From NCBI RefSeq assembly GCF_000226095.1, contig NC_016478.1, positions 920,001-984,000 on the forward strand: a stretch of 64,000 bases of DNA. Reading direction: 5' to 3'. A program made the translations under genes and the position numbers. The notes under the pieces are model-generated. The model saw only the letters and a program-made list of their open reading frames with translations, had not been told where the DNA came from and made no database searches. Position 1 is the first letter of the stretch. Every line of letters starts with the position of its first letter. Below, piece by piece: positions 22,334 to 34,017 of this stretch. Source of the DNA: Thermothelomyces thermophilus ATCC 42464. Taxonomy: Eukaryota; Ascomycota; Sordariomycetes; Sordariales; Chaetomiaceae.

Positions 22334-24584
22334 ATGGTCATGAGCACCCCTCAGCTGTTGGCCAGGAAAACGAATGGCGGTGCAACAGATGGTCAGTCCT
22401 CCAACGATGCGCCAAAAGCTCCCAAGGCCAAGGCGCCGCCCCAGGGCGAGAAGGTAGTCGTTAGGCGTCTACCGCCAGGGATGACCGAGGACGAGTTTGT
22501 CACCATCTTGGGCGATGAATGGAAGGTTGGAGGGCCCAAGGTCGACTGGTTCTCATACTGGCCCGGAAAGGTGTCGCGCCAGTCAGTATCCCACGCCGCG
22601 ATCTGATATTTTTCGTTTCTTTTTTTGTTTCTTTCTTCAGGCACTGATCATCTTTCCGAATAGTCCCTCGAAACCCTCGCGGCCATCGCGCGCATACCTC
22701 CATGTCATCAGGAGAGACGACTTGACGGCGCTGCTGCAGAGGGTGCAAACGGCAACGTGGGAAGATGCGAAAGAGACATACAACGACCCAGCCCTGCTTT
22801 CTCTCCCCACCGTCGAGTTTGCCGCCTACAAGAAAATCCCCGGCGACAAGAAGCGCGTTGATGGGCGGCAAGGCACAATCGACCAAGACCCGGAGTTTAT
22901 GGCATTTCTCGAGGCTCTGGCCAACCCCGATGCGCCAAAAGAGGTTCAGGAAGTTGAGCCACCTGCCGAGGATCCCGCCAAGGCGGAGAAGACCATGACA
23001 ACACCCTTGGTCGAATATCTCAAGGAGAAGAAGGCGGCTAAGGCCAAAGAGGCGGCTGCGGCCAAGAGCGCGAAGCATGCCCGCCAGGATTCCCAGGGTG
23101 CTAAGGGCAAGAATGCCGCCCCGGCACCGGAGGAGTCCAAGAAGAGGTCTCGGGAAAGCAGAAGTGAGAGAGAGAAGGCATCGGAAAAGGCATCAGACAA
23201 GGCATCGGAGCGGCCAAGGGAATCGGTCAAAATTCTCACCAAGAAGGCCGCTGCCGCTGTGGAAGCGGCCGCCGAGGCCGCCAAAACGGTTGCGGCTCAG
23301 ACAAGGTCGGCTGCTTCTTCAACATCCAACCCACAACCTGGAGGACAAGACGCGCCACCTAAGAATCGGAAAGCAGGCGTAGCAGCTGCTGCACTCATTC
23401 TTCAGCGCGATCTCGGCCTGAGCCCGAAAAATGCGCATCGCAAAGCCCGCCAAGAAGCGGCCAAAGAAGCAGCAAGAGAAGGGGCCAAAGAAGCTGCGAA
23501 GGCGGAATCAGAGGCGAAAGCCACTACCAAGGAGAATCCAAAGCCAGCCGCACCGGCCACCTCTGAAACCGCGCCTCCCGCTGCTCCCACTGAACCCCCG
23601 GCATCGTCTACTCCCGCCAAGACCCAACAGCCCGCGTCTGGGAAGTCGCGGAATAGGAAACGCGGGGCTGGCGAAGACAATTCAAAGACTAAAGGAGAAG
23701 CGAATGGCGGAAAACCTACCGACACGCCAGCCACGGCATCAGCAAAGCCGCCCGTCACGGTATTAAAGAAGAAAGACTCCCAGCGGAGTCAGTCCCCGCA
23801 AGCCCAGACGACGCCGGCCTCGACGGGGCAGCCGTCCAAGGCCGGCCAGTCGGCGCAAGCAACAAGCCAAACGGCTCCCTCGTCGACCAAGTCCGCATCC
23901 CAGAAACAGAGCGGCGGTTCCAAGAAGGCGAATGCCCCTGCCACACCCAGCCCGGGCGCGACCCGCGCGTTCGTCAAGCATGCCAACCATTCTCAGGGCG
24001 TCACCGAGGCCGTGCTGAGGGATGTCATGCAGACGTTTGGTACCGTGACCAACATAGAGATCGACCGCAAGAAGGGGTTTGCGTATGTCGACTTTGGCGA
24101 CCACAGCGGCCTCGCCAAGGCCATGGCCGCCAGCCCGGTGACGGTGGCGCAAGCCACGGTGCAGGTCCTCGAACGCAAGGAGATGGCCAAGAAGGGCTCA
24201 GGCTCAGGCTCTGGCTCGGGCTCGGGTTCGGGCTCGGGTTCGGCTCAGGGGAAGAATGCCGCCGCCGCGGCGACCGCGTCTCCAGCAGCAACGCCGGCTC
24301 CGGGCGCGGCCAAGACCCCGGGCCCGGCGTCCGCCGAGCAGAACTCGGGCGCCCGGGCGCCGGAGAAGGCTGGCGGGTCTGCGCCGGAGAAGGCTGGCGA
24401 GCAGCAGCCGAGCAAGCGCAGTGGGAGGAGACGCGGCGGGAGGGGAAGAGGGGACAGGGAAGCCAAGGAGGCCAAGGATTCGTCCAAGGACGGCGGCGGC
24501 GGCGTCAAGAAGGGCGGCGACGGCGGAGGAGGAGGAGGAGGAGGAGGAGGAGCTGGCTCTGCGGCGTCTGCAGCAGCTACGTGA
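22334..24584 (+). CDS. upf3: Nonsense-mediated mRNA decay factor Upf3 with extra C-terminal RRM
   Basis: Upf3 links Upf2 and the exon-junction or terminating ribosome to Upf1 during nonsense-mediated decay. Two exons are 22334-22570 and 22641-24584, giving 726 residues. The Smg4/UPF3 RNP-like domain covers about 36-150, with KVVVRRLPPGMTEDEF, VDWFSYWPGK and PSRAYLHV; TVEFAAYKKIP is also family-typical. The middle is Ala/Lys/Glu-rich, with KEKKAAKAKEAAA-type helices. Near residues 518-592 lies a second fold read as an RRM: RAFVKHANHSQGVTEAVLRD, then TVTNIEIDRKKGFAYVDF. After it come a Gly-Ser run and an RGG-like tail (RRRGGRGRG), ending in a poly-Gly stretch. A second ATG two codons in may be used instead. 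It is divergent from ppg1. Upf3 identity is strong; the C-terminal RRM is my reading. Confidence 0.9.
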
Positions 24585-24591
24585 GGGAGAG

Positions 24592-24620
24592 TGGTGGTGG
24601 TGGTGGTGGTGGTGGTGGTT
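24592..24620. repeat. (GGT)n microsatellite
   Basis: About nine GGT units starting eight bases after the upf3 stop, so probably in its 3' UTR. Confidence 0.85.
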
Positions 24621-24815
24621 GTCATGCAGTCATCGTCGGTACTATACTGTCTATGCAAGATTTGATGAGCTTCGGACGGCTCAGGGAGCCAGGTTTGGGG
24701 CCACACACGGCGTCGTCGGAACCAAAGGGTTCTGTGGTTGCTGAAGCTAGCTAGAGTAATCGATTCGCGCTGATACCCTCCTCCCGTTCCCCGCCATCAC
24801 GCGGTCCCGTACACT

Positions 24816-24832
24816 CCCCCCCCCCCCCCCCC
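24816..24832. repeat. Poly-C tract, 17 nt
   Basis: Uninterrupted run of 17 C in intergenic DNA downstream of upf3. Confidence 0.8.
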
Positions 24833-25428
24833 GGGCGCCTCTCGTCCTGGTGTGTAGTGTACCTTGACTCTGCGGCAATCGAGTAGTTATGATGATATTG
24901 GGAGAGGGTTGCGAAGCGGATCCGAGCAGCAGTTCTTGAGTCCCCAGGGGGGTCTCAACTGGGTGCTCCCCGCTGGTTCTCTGTCGATTGATGGGGGCCT
25001 CTCTTCCATAACCTCTCTTCCGTAATGGAGGAAGGCATGCCGTTTGCGGAAAAGTGAGGTTTGTCGTATTTACTTACTTGGCATGCTCGTAGATCGAGCA
25101 TTCTTCTACTCCAGTAGAGTACCCCGTCATCCCGTCATGTTGGCGATAATGTGATGTGCCGCCACGGCTTAGATGCTCCTGTTGTGGGGGGCTATATTCA
25201 AGACGCAACTTCCCTTTATGGTGTGAGTGAGAGTTGGTTTCGGGTCATTCTCCCCCCATCTTTGGTCATCGAAGGATGCCCGGAACTATTGTCGAGGAGG
25301 CGTGCAAATATTGTGGAGGGAGCGCTTCTTCTTGATTAGTTTTTATAATGTACGCTCGCTGTGCTTTGAGCCCACTTTTTCTCGGGAACTTGCGTTCCAG
25401 GGGTGGATTTTCATTTTAAGAAAAATGT

Positions 25429-25752
25429 CTACAGCGCCCGCCTACGTTGTCGATTCGCTGCGGAGGATGATTTGGGATGAAGGTTGTCCGGTACCAAAGT
25501 CGGCGACGGCACTGGCGGCGCAGGAGCAGAATCCGTCGCGGTCTTGAATATTTGGCTCGTTGTGGAAAGCAGCTCCTCTCTGAGGCGTTGGTCAGAATCC
25601 TCCGTAGATATTTTGATTTCATGGGCGATGAGTTTAGTTTTGTGGCGCTCGAAGGGGACTACGCCTTCTCCGGGTGATTGGAGAGGCCCATGTCCGTTCA
25701 GATTGCCGCGTTTTTGGAGACTGTTCGGCGAACCAAGAGGGACAGTGATCAT
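25429..25752 (-). other. Coding-like minus-strand frame, unrecognised
   Basis: An ATG-started frame of 107 codons. It is charged and Ser/Thr/Pro-rich in its second half (KTATDSAPAPPVPSP) with an amphipathic segment EDSDQRLREELLSTTSQIF. It might be an exon of a larger or decayed gene. Overlapping frames of similar length exist on the other strand, so this is weak. Confidence 0.15.
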
Positions 25753-27573
25753 TCTTGTACAATCCTATGTCAGTTCCAACTGCAGAACTTTCGTGATTTC
25801 AGGATCCCTCTTCATGTTTGGCTTTCGACCCGGACTAGCCCAGCCTACTTTAGTCTTTGCCGATGTTTGGTTATGGCTGTCCGGAGTCTCCAGGTAGCTA
25901 GGTTCTTGATAGCAATGAAGAGTATGACAATTTGCGAGATGACTGCTCGATCTCGGCTTACCCAAGTTCTCTTTGGTGCGATGATGAGTTTTGCATGTAC
26001 GTGGTGACGACCACGACAATAATGAGAAGAGAACAGACAGAACAGACTATGCATAACCTCGTGATTCAAAACATTCCACGGTCATTGAGATTCTCACTCA
26101 CGTTAATTAATATGGAGAGGGGAGGATTGGGCTGGGGGGCCATCCCCTGTGCATGAGCAACGCGGGAACTCCCAAGACACCAGGACCATGGAACTCAACA
26201 CCAGAGTTGGGTGCATCACCAGGTTTTCTCGTAGCTTCGTTTCAGAGCCCGGAAAGGTGGCCACACACTAGCGCAAGACTGTTGCACTTGAGAGTATGGC
26301 TTGAAGGGATATTCCTAATCACCAAACAGACGCAACGTAGTAACTGAGAACAGTGCTTTGTTTTCGACTCCTGCGAGTGCTGCGTCTATTTGAACCCTAC
26401 ATCATTCCCTCATCCCCGTTCAACCCGATGTCAACGGCCTGATACAAGACTCAACAACCCATCAACCGTCATACAGAAAGTAGCCGTTGCCGTGGGGACA
26501 AGAACAACAAGAAAGTCTATCTAAAAGCTCTATCCGTGCAGCCCAGACAAAAAAAAAGCCCAAGATTTCGTGTTCCAAAAACCCTTTCGAGTGTGGTTTC
26601 CATTCAGGCCCAGACCATGATGTTGAACCGCTTTCCTTTCCATTCCGTTCCCTTTTCTCTACCCAAAAGAAGGGTGAAAAGAGAGAGGAACATGCATGCC
26701 CAAAAGCAACGTAAATTGTGGTTGATACAAACACGATGAAACAACAACGGGGGTATATGGGGGAAAGGGAAGAAAAAAGGGAAAAAAAAAAGGGAAAAAT
26801 AATCAGGGAAGATGTGGCCCAGCGGAGAAAACAACATGTGATCGAGGGTCGAAAATGAAACAAGTGATGTCCCAAGCAGGTGGGATCGCCCGTTGTGGAA
26901 ACGGCGCGAAACCCACTCTGGCGGGTGCTGATGGAGTCCGCTGTGTGGGGCCTCCCGAGGTGCGGGGACCAGAGTCGACTCCACCGTCTCCCGATGTGGA
27001 GCAGCGAGGATTGCGGACCGCTCTCCTAGTGTGGAGTGTAGCCCAGCCCTGCCCAGCCTATAAGAGACCCACAGAGCTCGAGGTGTCGGGGGCAGCTTCG
27101 TAAGCTGTGGCTGAGAGTAAGCCAGGCGTGTAAGATTGCGGCGCAGAGCCAAGCAGGATTCCTGGTCGGGTTGGGCTGCATTGCCGAAATAGGGGGACGG
27201 GCTGAAGATTCCATGGAGTAATTTTTTTCCTTTTTTTTTTGTGTGTGTGTGCGCTCTTGCGTTCGCGTGCGACGGGGAAGAATGCGACGTTGGATTGGGT
27301 TCCGGATGGGGTGTGGGGCTCCGTTGGGCAGCGATGAGAATCGAAAAAAAATGCGGCCCGATTTGGAAGCAGCCCGGAAATGGCGCGAATTGGCGGGATC
27401 GTCCCACGCTCTGCGGAGCAGCCCATCGCAGCAGGGCTGCAGAAGGACACCATGCTTTCTGCGCAGGTACCGCCAATGGGCGAGCTTGGTGTCAAGAATG
27501 CAAGACCGGGACCAGCCGGACGCATGAGGCTTGCCGTCGCACTTGTCGCGCGTGCTGGGGTGTCGCTGGAGCA

Positions 27574-28608
27574 TCACCGAGGGTGCCGTGTGGGTCGGGA
27601 GAGCGGGTGGACGAAGGCAGCATCCTCCTCGTCCGCCGCGGCGTAAGCGTATTCGTCGGCGACGTAGACCTTGGGGTGGAGGGACCGCGGAGTGGCCGCT
27701 GTGAAGGGCTCGCGTATGCTACCGTAGGCGGGAGCAGGCGCCGAATAGACGGTCGGCGCGGTGGAAGCCGTGTATGCCGTGTATTGCCGTGGTGCCGGAG
27801 CTGCGACCGGGACCTGTGGCCTCGGTGCACCGTGGCCGAGCGGCTCGATGTAGTTCTCGTGTCGGCTACGCTGGCTCTTGGCGGTCGTGCTACTCTTCGC
27901 GTCGCTGTCCTCGGCGCGCGTGTCGAAGCGCTTGCGCAGACGTTCCGTTTCTTCCTGCAACGCCCTCTCCCTCTCCCTTTCCCTCTCTTTCTCCTTCTCC
28001 TTGCGCCTCTCGCGTTCGCGCTCCTTGTCGCGCTCCTTGTCTCGCTCCTTCTCGCGCTCACGTTCCCGCTCGCGCCCCCTCTCCTTTTCTGACTTCTCGG
28101 ATGGGTCCTTGCGGCGCTTGCTGGGGCTGCGGCGCAGCTTCTTCTCGTCGGACGACTCGGACGCGGTAGCGCTGGAGCCCGAGGGCGATGAGCCGCTGCT
28201 GCTCTTGCGGTTGGTCTTTTTCAGCTCCTTGATCGTCTCCTGAAGCTGGGCGTTCTGCTCGGCGAGCTCCTTGTTGGTTTTTGCGAGGGTTTCCTTGGCC
28301 TGGTTGGCGATCTCAAGCTCGTTGGTTAATGCGCGCAGCCGTGCCTTGGTCTGCTCCAAGTCGTTGCGCATCTCCTTGTTCCTCTCCTCGAGCTCCTCGG
28401 CGCGCGCCCGCCATTTTTCGCTCTCCTCGCGCGCCGTGTCGAGCGCCTGCCGGATGCTGTAGAGGCCGTGATCCTCGAAGCCGGGCACCAGATAGTCGGC
28501 GTCGGGGTTGGAAGCCCGGCTCTCGCAGTCGCTAAAGCCCGAGTCGCTCCGCTGGTGGTCGTAGTGACCGCTGGGTGACGGCCTCCGGAATTTGACGCTC
28601 CTGCTCAT
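27574..28608 (-). CDS. Coiled-coil protein with charged ER/K helix, function unknown
   Basis: A single-exon frame of 344 residues starting at a clean ATG. I do not recognise a characterised family. The N-terminus (MSRSVKFRRPSPS) is basic and Ser-rich, followed by a Ser/Asp stretch. Residues about 55-135 form a strongly predicted coiled coil with repeated Glu/Leu/Lys heptads (KWRARAEELEERNKEMRN). A Ser-rich linker follows, then about 80 residues of near-pure Glu/Arg/Lys/Asp, such as RERERERE and KEKERDKERDKE, likely a single alpha-helix. The C-terminal third is Pro/Ala/Tyr/Thr-rich and looks disordered. Codon usage is GC-rich and similar to its neighbours, so it is probably a real host gene. 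It converges on upf3 and lies in the same orientation as a second coiled-coil gene at 34257-35030. Confidence 0.75.
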   Translation of the reverse strand: MSRSVKFRRPSPSGHYDHQRSDSGFSDCESRASNPDADYLVPGFEDHGLYSIRQALDTAREESEKWRARAEELEERNKEMRNDLEQTKARLRALTNELEIANQAKETLAKTNKELAEQNAQLQETIKELKKTNRKSSSGSSPSGSSATASESSDEKKLRRSPSKRRKDPSEKSEKERGREREREREKERDKERDKERERERRKEKEKERERERERALQEETERLRKRFDTRAEDSDAKSSTTAKSQRSRHENYIEPLGHGAPRPQVPVAAPAPRQYTAYTASTAPTVYSAPAPAYGSIREPFTAATPRSLHPKVYVADEYAYAAADEEDAAFVHPLSRPTRHPR

Positions 28609-29476
28609 GTCGGCAGAGCGCTGGTGATGCGCGAGGCTAGGTCTGGATGTAGGCTAAAGCAGCAACAAAAGATGTGTTGTGTGCTGATTTGACCGTGCGT
28701 GTGAGGAGCGCGCTGCACCGGTGCCCGACTGGCCGGAAGGGTATATAAGTGAGGAAAAATAAAAAAAAAGGTTGTGTGGGCTGGGGCCAAGGGGTAAATT
28801 CGGGCTGCAGCCGGGAATGACAAGGGGGGTAACGGAACGGAGTGAGCAAGGCTGGGGGGATAATGCGAGCGAGAGGTGAGTGGTTCCGGGTTGGGCGTCA
28901 ATCCTATAAATACGGGTATAATAAGAGAAGCAAGGTCTGTATCACCCTTGGGCAGAGAACAAATCTCGCTTGAATTGCGCAAAACCGGTGCGCCCGAAAA
29001 TGCGGGAAGAAATGGAGGGAAGGGAATGAAGAACACAAAGAAGCAGCATCACTGGGCGGACCGCACACCACGAGCTCTTTATTGACCCCCGACTTAGGAG
29101 GTTGCGGCTGCTGCCTTCGCAGCAATGCGGGAAGGCGATGCAGAGAGGGCGGTTGCTAAAAGACACGGAGGGGAGGGGGTGTCGAGGTATCAAAGATTCG
29201 GAAGCCCTTCCCACACGCTGGTTCGCTCTTTCGGGAGCAGTTTTTGGAGTCATACCACCAAGTCCCCCGAGTCCAGGCACCCCTGGCCACAAGGCTTACC
29301 GTGAACAAGGACTGGACTGCGGCAGTGCGCACCTGGGTGTCCCGCAAGGCATCCTCCACAAGTTGGGGTGGTGGTGGTTTGCTCGGGCCAGTGGCCCCAC
29401 CCAGTTGGTGCCAAGCTTCAGTCTGGATGCCTCTGCTCCACCGAAAATTTTTTGACTTCTGCCGCGAGAAGAAATA

Positions 29477-29523
29477 CACTACACCTCCTCCAGGATAAAT
29501 AATCCTAGTGCGATACAAGCCCC
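29477..29523 (+). repeat. Left terminal inverted repeat of Tc1/mariner copy
   Basis: Forty-seven bases, pairing with 29965-30011 at 42 positions. The shared core includes CCTCCTCCAGGATAAATAAT. Mismatches are at the outer three bases and at two bases near the inner end. Confidence 0.9.
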
Positions 29524-29602
29524 ACAACTAACGCAAATCAGAAAAGTAGCCAAGAAGTCTAGGTACAACTAACCCAATACAAATTTCTATAGTACAGAAG
29601 TA

Positions 29603-29836
29603 TCAATACCCAGTCTTCCTTCCCTGGTTTTCAATTACCTTTGCAAGCCGTCGGGGCGTTGAGTGTGCCAGGCACTGAAGAAACTCAGGGGGCACTGCCT
29701 CCCACGCCTCCAGAACAGCTAGTCAAGGCCCTATAAGGCTCAGCGATTGAACACCGTAGCGATGTTCAAGCTAATCCTTTATTCAGTGCCATACATTCTC
29801 AATAGGGCTCAAATCTAAGCTTCGAGCCGGCCACTG
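29603..29836 (-). pseudogene. Tc1/mariner transposase C-terminal remnant
   Basis: Seventy-seven codons in one frame up to a terminal stop. WPARSLDLSPIENVW is the DDE/D transposase region holding the last catalytic Glu, and EAWEAVPPEFLQCLAHS plus RRLAKVIENQG are the usual C-terminal blocks of fungal Tc1-like enzymes. Three stops interrupt it: TGA and TAG where Trp is expected in the WHWIKDW-like stretch, and TGA about 14 codons later. Upstream, a short continuation (YPFEYSNLG) runs into the deletion junction. Confidence 0.9.
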
Positions 29837-29964
29837 TAGTGTAGGACCTAGATTGCTATACTCGAAAGGATATCTGTAAGTACCTTCGTATAGAAAATTA
29901 TTAGGAGAGTGACATGGTGTGATAATTGTGTAAGTGGCTTGCTAAAAAAAAAATGGAAAAAAGT

Positions 29965-30011
29965 GGGGCAAGTATCGCACTAGGATTATTTATCCTGGAG
30001 GAGGTGTACAC
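29965..30011 (-). repeat. Right terminal inverted repeat of Tc1/mariner copy
   Basis: Partner of 29477-29523, followed directly by the TA at 30012-30013. Confidence 0.9.
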
Positions 30012-32458
30012 TATGGGCAAGGTCTCGGCAGCGGCTTGGCGGTGGTCGCAGGACAACTTCATCCACCCTTTCCCGCTGAACCCGGTCGGTGGAGGGGACA
30101 CAGAAATCGTGTTTACACTACGTCCACAGACTATGCGCGCTTCGGCGATGAACTCGGGACAAAGCTCAGGGTTGCTGCCAGGTGCGCTCTTGGGAGATTT
30201 GTGATGGAGGGCAACACGAATTGGGTGAAGTCGCTGGCCCACCTGCACGAATCAGCGTGGCCCGAATTGCTCACCTGGCGTTTGCTTGCGGCCGCTCGAA
30301 GGTGAGTCATTGCCCTTTCATGCATCTCTCCGGAGAATGACCGCTGTCGGCGAGAGTACGTACTGTACATACCTACCTACCCATGCCAGGCCCGAATTCT
30401 TGGCAACCCTGGTATCTCGACCGAGCAAAATAGCATTGGAACTCGCGCTGGACCGAAGCGTTTCATCGGTCCGCTCCCGTCCTTCAAATGGTGGGCCCAA
30501 CCCTGTCCTTGCCTCTCAAGAAGGCTCTTGCACAGGACACGCCGTATGGAGTAGCCCAGGTGACGTCGTTTCAAGATGATCTTCGCTGGGGAACAAACCA
30601 CCTTTTTCGCAGTTGTGTCTTCCATGCCCTGCCCCCCCCGCGGGGCATCCCCCGGCCCCCGGCCGCGCAAGTCTGGCGGTTCGCGCACTCTCAGCACCCA
30701 AAAAACAGGAGCATCTGGCCCTGGTATGTCGTCAAAGTTGTTCGCACACTAGCTCTCGGTTTCTGGCAAGTTCTTGCGGCTTCGATCGCCCAGCCATGCT
30801 TCAAGAGCGGACAAAGGGGCCGCTGCTGCCTTGTGATGCGCTCTATCTGCTAGTGTACATGTCTTCAAGGTGGGGAAGACCGAAATGGTCTGATGTAGGA
30901 TCCCGATGATGGGATAGGACGAGGTGCATCGAGGTCATGCCCTTCACGCATACAGGCAACAGACTCCATCGAGATACTGCAAGACGGACGGGCGGGTCCA
31001 GCCCTACCACACAACCATCGTCAACTTCTCTCCACCGGCCAGTCGAACCCAATGTTCTCGCCGAGAAACATGAAGCATGCGACGGACGTGTGTGCATGCA
31101 CCGCGGGCCGGTGGGGTTGCCGCCGCGGATCCACCAATGCAGACCTCGATACATCCACAAAGGACAGCTTTGTTGGACCGGTTGAGTCACGAGAGCCGGC
31201 CAATCGAGTGAGAGGGACGAGGGGACCAAAAGGTCACCTACCTCTGGAGAGCTGCCGTCGTAGGAAATCATGGAGGGTTTGCGCTGTTGCGAAGAGGACA
31301 ATCCGACTGCTACTCAGCCAGGCAGCACCCCGGAGACAGCGGGGCATCTGCAAGCTCGTTACTGTGCACACACCGTGACACGGATGGGCATTTGCGTCGG
31401 TGTGGAGGGTGGAGGGGGAAGCCAGTCCATGGCGACAGGAAGCCGAAAGTCGAATCCGCTCCGGCGCATTCCCTCGGGGATTCGGCATGGGCGTGGTGGT
31501 GTGCACTTCGGTATCTTTTACCCGGTTGATACCTATTAAGTGGACAATGGTATTGTCGGATAACCTAGGAAGGGAACAACAATCATATCGAAAATGGCCC
31601 GGGGCGTCGGCAGCCGGTCCGGTTGTTCGGTTGATAAACGCGAGAACTTCCGTCGGTTTTGACTGTCGTTCGTACACTAACAATGCTGCTCTAGGAGATC
31701 GCGGGGGAGGGGCAGGGAGTGGACAGAGGGGTGTGGTGCGGTCTCTTGGCGCATTGAAACCGGAGTGGTGTTGGCCTGTCCACAGACTGCGCAGCTGCGC
31801 ATTCAGTTCGCAGCACCAGTGCCGGGTCCCTGACAACCTAAGGTACTTCCGTTATGGGCCACTTAGTGCCCGTTTTTGTTCAGAAAGAATGTGTTTTGGC
31901 GCCGAAGCGCCAATGAAGAGATTTGACAGCGTTAACAATGCTTCTTTCATCCAAAGGCTTTGCAGATGCTGCGGAGGGCTGTCCGGACCATGCTCACGCC
32001 GTAAGTCGTCATACCGTCCACGGCCGAGACCGGCACAGAGACAGTCTGGAGAGAGTTCGAAGACCTCGCGGCATAGTGCCATGCCGTGCATCCTCGCCGG
32101 TTGCTCAAATGCTGACCTGGGACAACTGGAGCCGGAACTTCGGTGACGTCACGAGACAACCATAGGAGACAGGGCAACGTGCAAGGGTCTTTTCAACGAT
32201 ACTCCACTGATGCAGAGCCAACCGGCCAGCGAACTACAGAGGTATGTAACTATGTACATAACGCGCATTGTCTAGCCAGCCTGGCACAAGGGCCCTGCAT
32301 TGATCGTCAGTTAGCCAATTCAAGCCATAACTAGGGTTCAGAACTGCCGTAAACAAAACCGATCAAGCCTGCCGATCTCTCTCGACGTCCGGTGTCAGGG
32401 TAGACAAGCAAGGCAGGCAACAAGATGCGAAGTCCGCGGAACACGACGGAGGATGTAC

Positions 32459-32490
32459 TACATACACTACATACACTACATACATACATA
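32459..32490. repeat. CATACACTA/CATA short tandem
   Basis: Several imperfect copies of ACTACATAC and CATA units in intergenic DNA. Confidence 0.65.
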
Positions 32491-33297
32491 AGATACGCTA
32501 GTACACTATGGCACTACCACAGTAGGCAGGAAAGGGAGGGAGCCAGGGCGAGCGGTGGGGCAAATTCCTTCCCAAGGCTGCGGCCGACGGGACCGCAAGC
32601 CTGCCCCGCCTTGATCCATAATAGGAAACCTGCGAAGCTCACTTACACGACAAAGCTAGGACTGAGTCCAAGCCAATAAGCCCTCAAAATAGAAGAATGA
32701 ACAGCCGCAATGGGGGTTTGGGAAGAGGAATTCTGCGTCGTCATCGACTGACATTCATTGCTATTCCGCCCACTACACAGCAAGCATCTTGCACAACAAT
32801 CATAGGAGTTTTCTGTACGCTCTGCAGGAGGCAGAGAGAGGTACGAGAGACAAGCACACAATGCACATACAAACACAGGCGTAGTATCTGAGCATGGATG
32901 TGTGGGAGCATCCTCGTCCTTAGAGAATTGTCACTCTTCTATCCACCGCAGATTTGGTGGGACGTTTTTGGGAAGGACCGCACCGCCCGTAGTCCTTAGA
33001 GTCCCGTACATACCTAACCTACCTAAAGTATTCCTAGGTGTCCTTGCACAGCAGTAGCTCCTTGCCACATCGGCACAGCACCTTGCAGCACCTTGCAGCG
33101 GCGAACCTGAGCGATCTCGTCTGCCAACGCGCCGCGTTTTGCCCTCCCGAGCTCACGTACAGTAGTACCTGCCATGATACCCTTTCCTCATCTTCATTTC
33201 TGGTTTCACACACTCTGCGTAGAGCAACGCATCATACGTAATCTTACATCCAAAAAAATCAGCCTTCGATGCCCCCCGTTTGCTACTGCGCGCATGC

Positions 33298-33396
33298 AAA
33301 AAAAAATAAAAATAAAAATAAAAATAAAAATAAAAATAAAAATAAAAATAAAAATAAAAATAAAAATAAAAATAAAAATAAAAATAAAAATAAAAA
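33298..33396. repeat. (AAAAAT)n microsatellite
   Basis: T occurs every sixth base from 33307 to 33391, giving about 15 near-perfect hexanucleotide copies flanked by longer A runs. Both-strand frames through it translate as KI or FI repeats and are not genes. Confidence 0.92.
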
Positions 33397-33994
33397 AACC
33401 AAAAAATTTTAGTGGAGCACCAATGTTCGGCTCCAAACGTATTGCAACAAGTTGCCTGCCCTTTGTCAGGGCCGAGGGCACACAGCATGCCTTGCATTTG
33501 GCTTTGCTCCTCGCAGTGCCGGGGTGACACGAGGACACTGTCGTGCAATCGCACCAGACAAGTCGCTCAGCCATGGCTGACCGAAAATTCGGGGTGGCAT
33601 ACCCTTACACGACAGGCTCCTCTGTTGCGAACTAGAAGAATAAACGACCTGGACGGTCGTGTCGTCCACACTTGAAGGAGACAGAGACACAAAGAGTGAA
33701 GCATGTGATTGGATGTGCTGCGAAGATGGGATGTGTGACTCGATGATGATTATTATTACCATGTTTTGTTTCTCGTCTCCTGTGTGTGCTTCTCTGTTCT
33801 GATCAAGGCCTTGAAACGCCTCTTTCGAGAGAGGCATCTTGCCGTAACGCCTGTATTGCTCAGACTAATGATCCGTCCTCTTCGTTGCCGTTGACGGACC
33901 GTGGAACGACGCCTGATGTGGGCCAACGTAATTTAAAAAAAAAAAAAAAAAACACACTTTGGTGGCCTCGAAACCGAGATTCCCAAAGAAGAAA

Positions 33995-34017
33995 CCCCCC
34001 CCCCCCCAAAAAAAAAA
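33995..34017. repeat. Poly-C/poly-A junction
   Basis: Thirteen C followed directly by ten A. A similar junction lies at 54578-54597. A further poly-A run lies at about 33935-33951. Confidence 0.75.

Larger units (their letters stand above)
24585..27573. other. 3-kb intergenic region downstream of upf3
   Basis: Holds the upf3 3' UTR with a GGT microsatellite, a poly-C run, and from about 25.0 to 26.5 kb a less GC-rich stretch. One minus-strand frame, 25429-25752, has a coding-like look but no recognised domain. A 290-codon minus-strand frame at 26604-27476 looks like chance. No gene is supported. Confidence 0.45.
29475..30013 (-). mobile_element. Internally deleted Tc1/mariner DNA transposon copy
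   Basis: The element is 535 bp between TA dinucleotides (29475-29476 and 30012-30013), the target-site duplication expected for Tc1/mariner. Its ends are 47-bp terminal inverted repeats that match at 42 positions. Between them, on the minus strand, lies the C-terminal end of a transposase, including the third catalytic acidic residue in LDLSPIENVW. Full-length fungal members are usually over 1.5 kb, so most of the transposase, including the DNA-binding domain, is missing. The remaining coding part has three in-frame stops, two replacing expected Trp codons, which fits G:C to A:T change by RIP. The copy cannot make its own transposase; whether its ends could be mobilised in trans is unknown. 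Confidence 0.9.

Noticed and set aside
26604-27476. 290-codon minus-strand frame in the upf3 downstream gap
   Set aside because: Contains poly-Phe and Lys runs from homopolymers, no domain, and no codon bias like its neighbours.
31400-32146. 248-codon plus frame in the 5.6-kb gap
   Set aside because: No ATG in good context, Cys/Trp/Arg-rich chance composition, overlapping frames on the other strand.
33206-33574. Frames with KI/FI repeats over the AAAAAT array
   Set aside because: Direct translation of the microsatellite, present on both strands.
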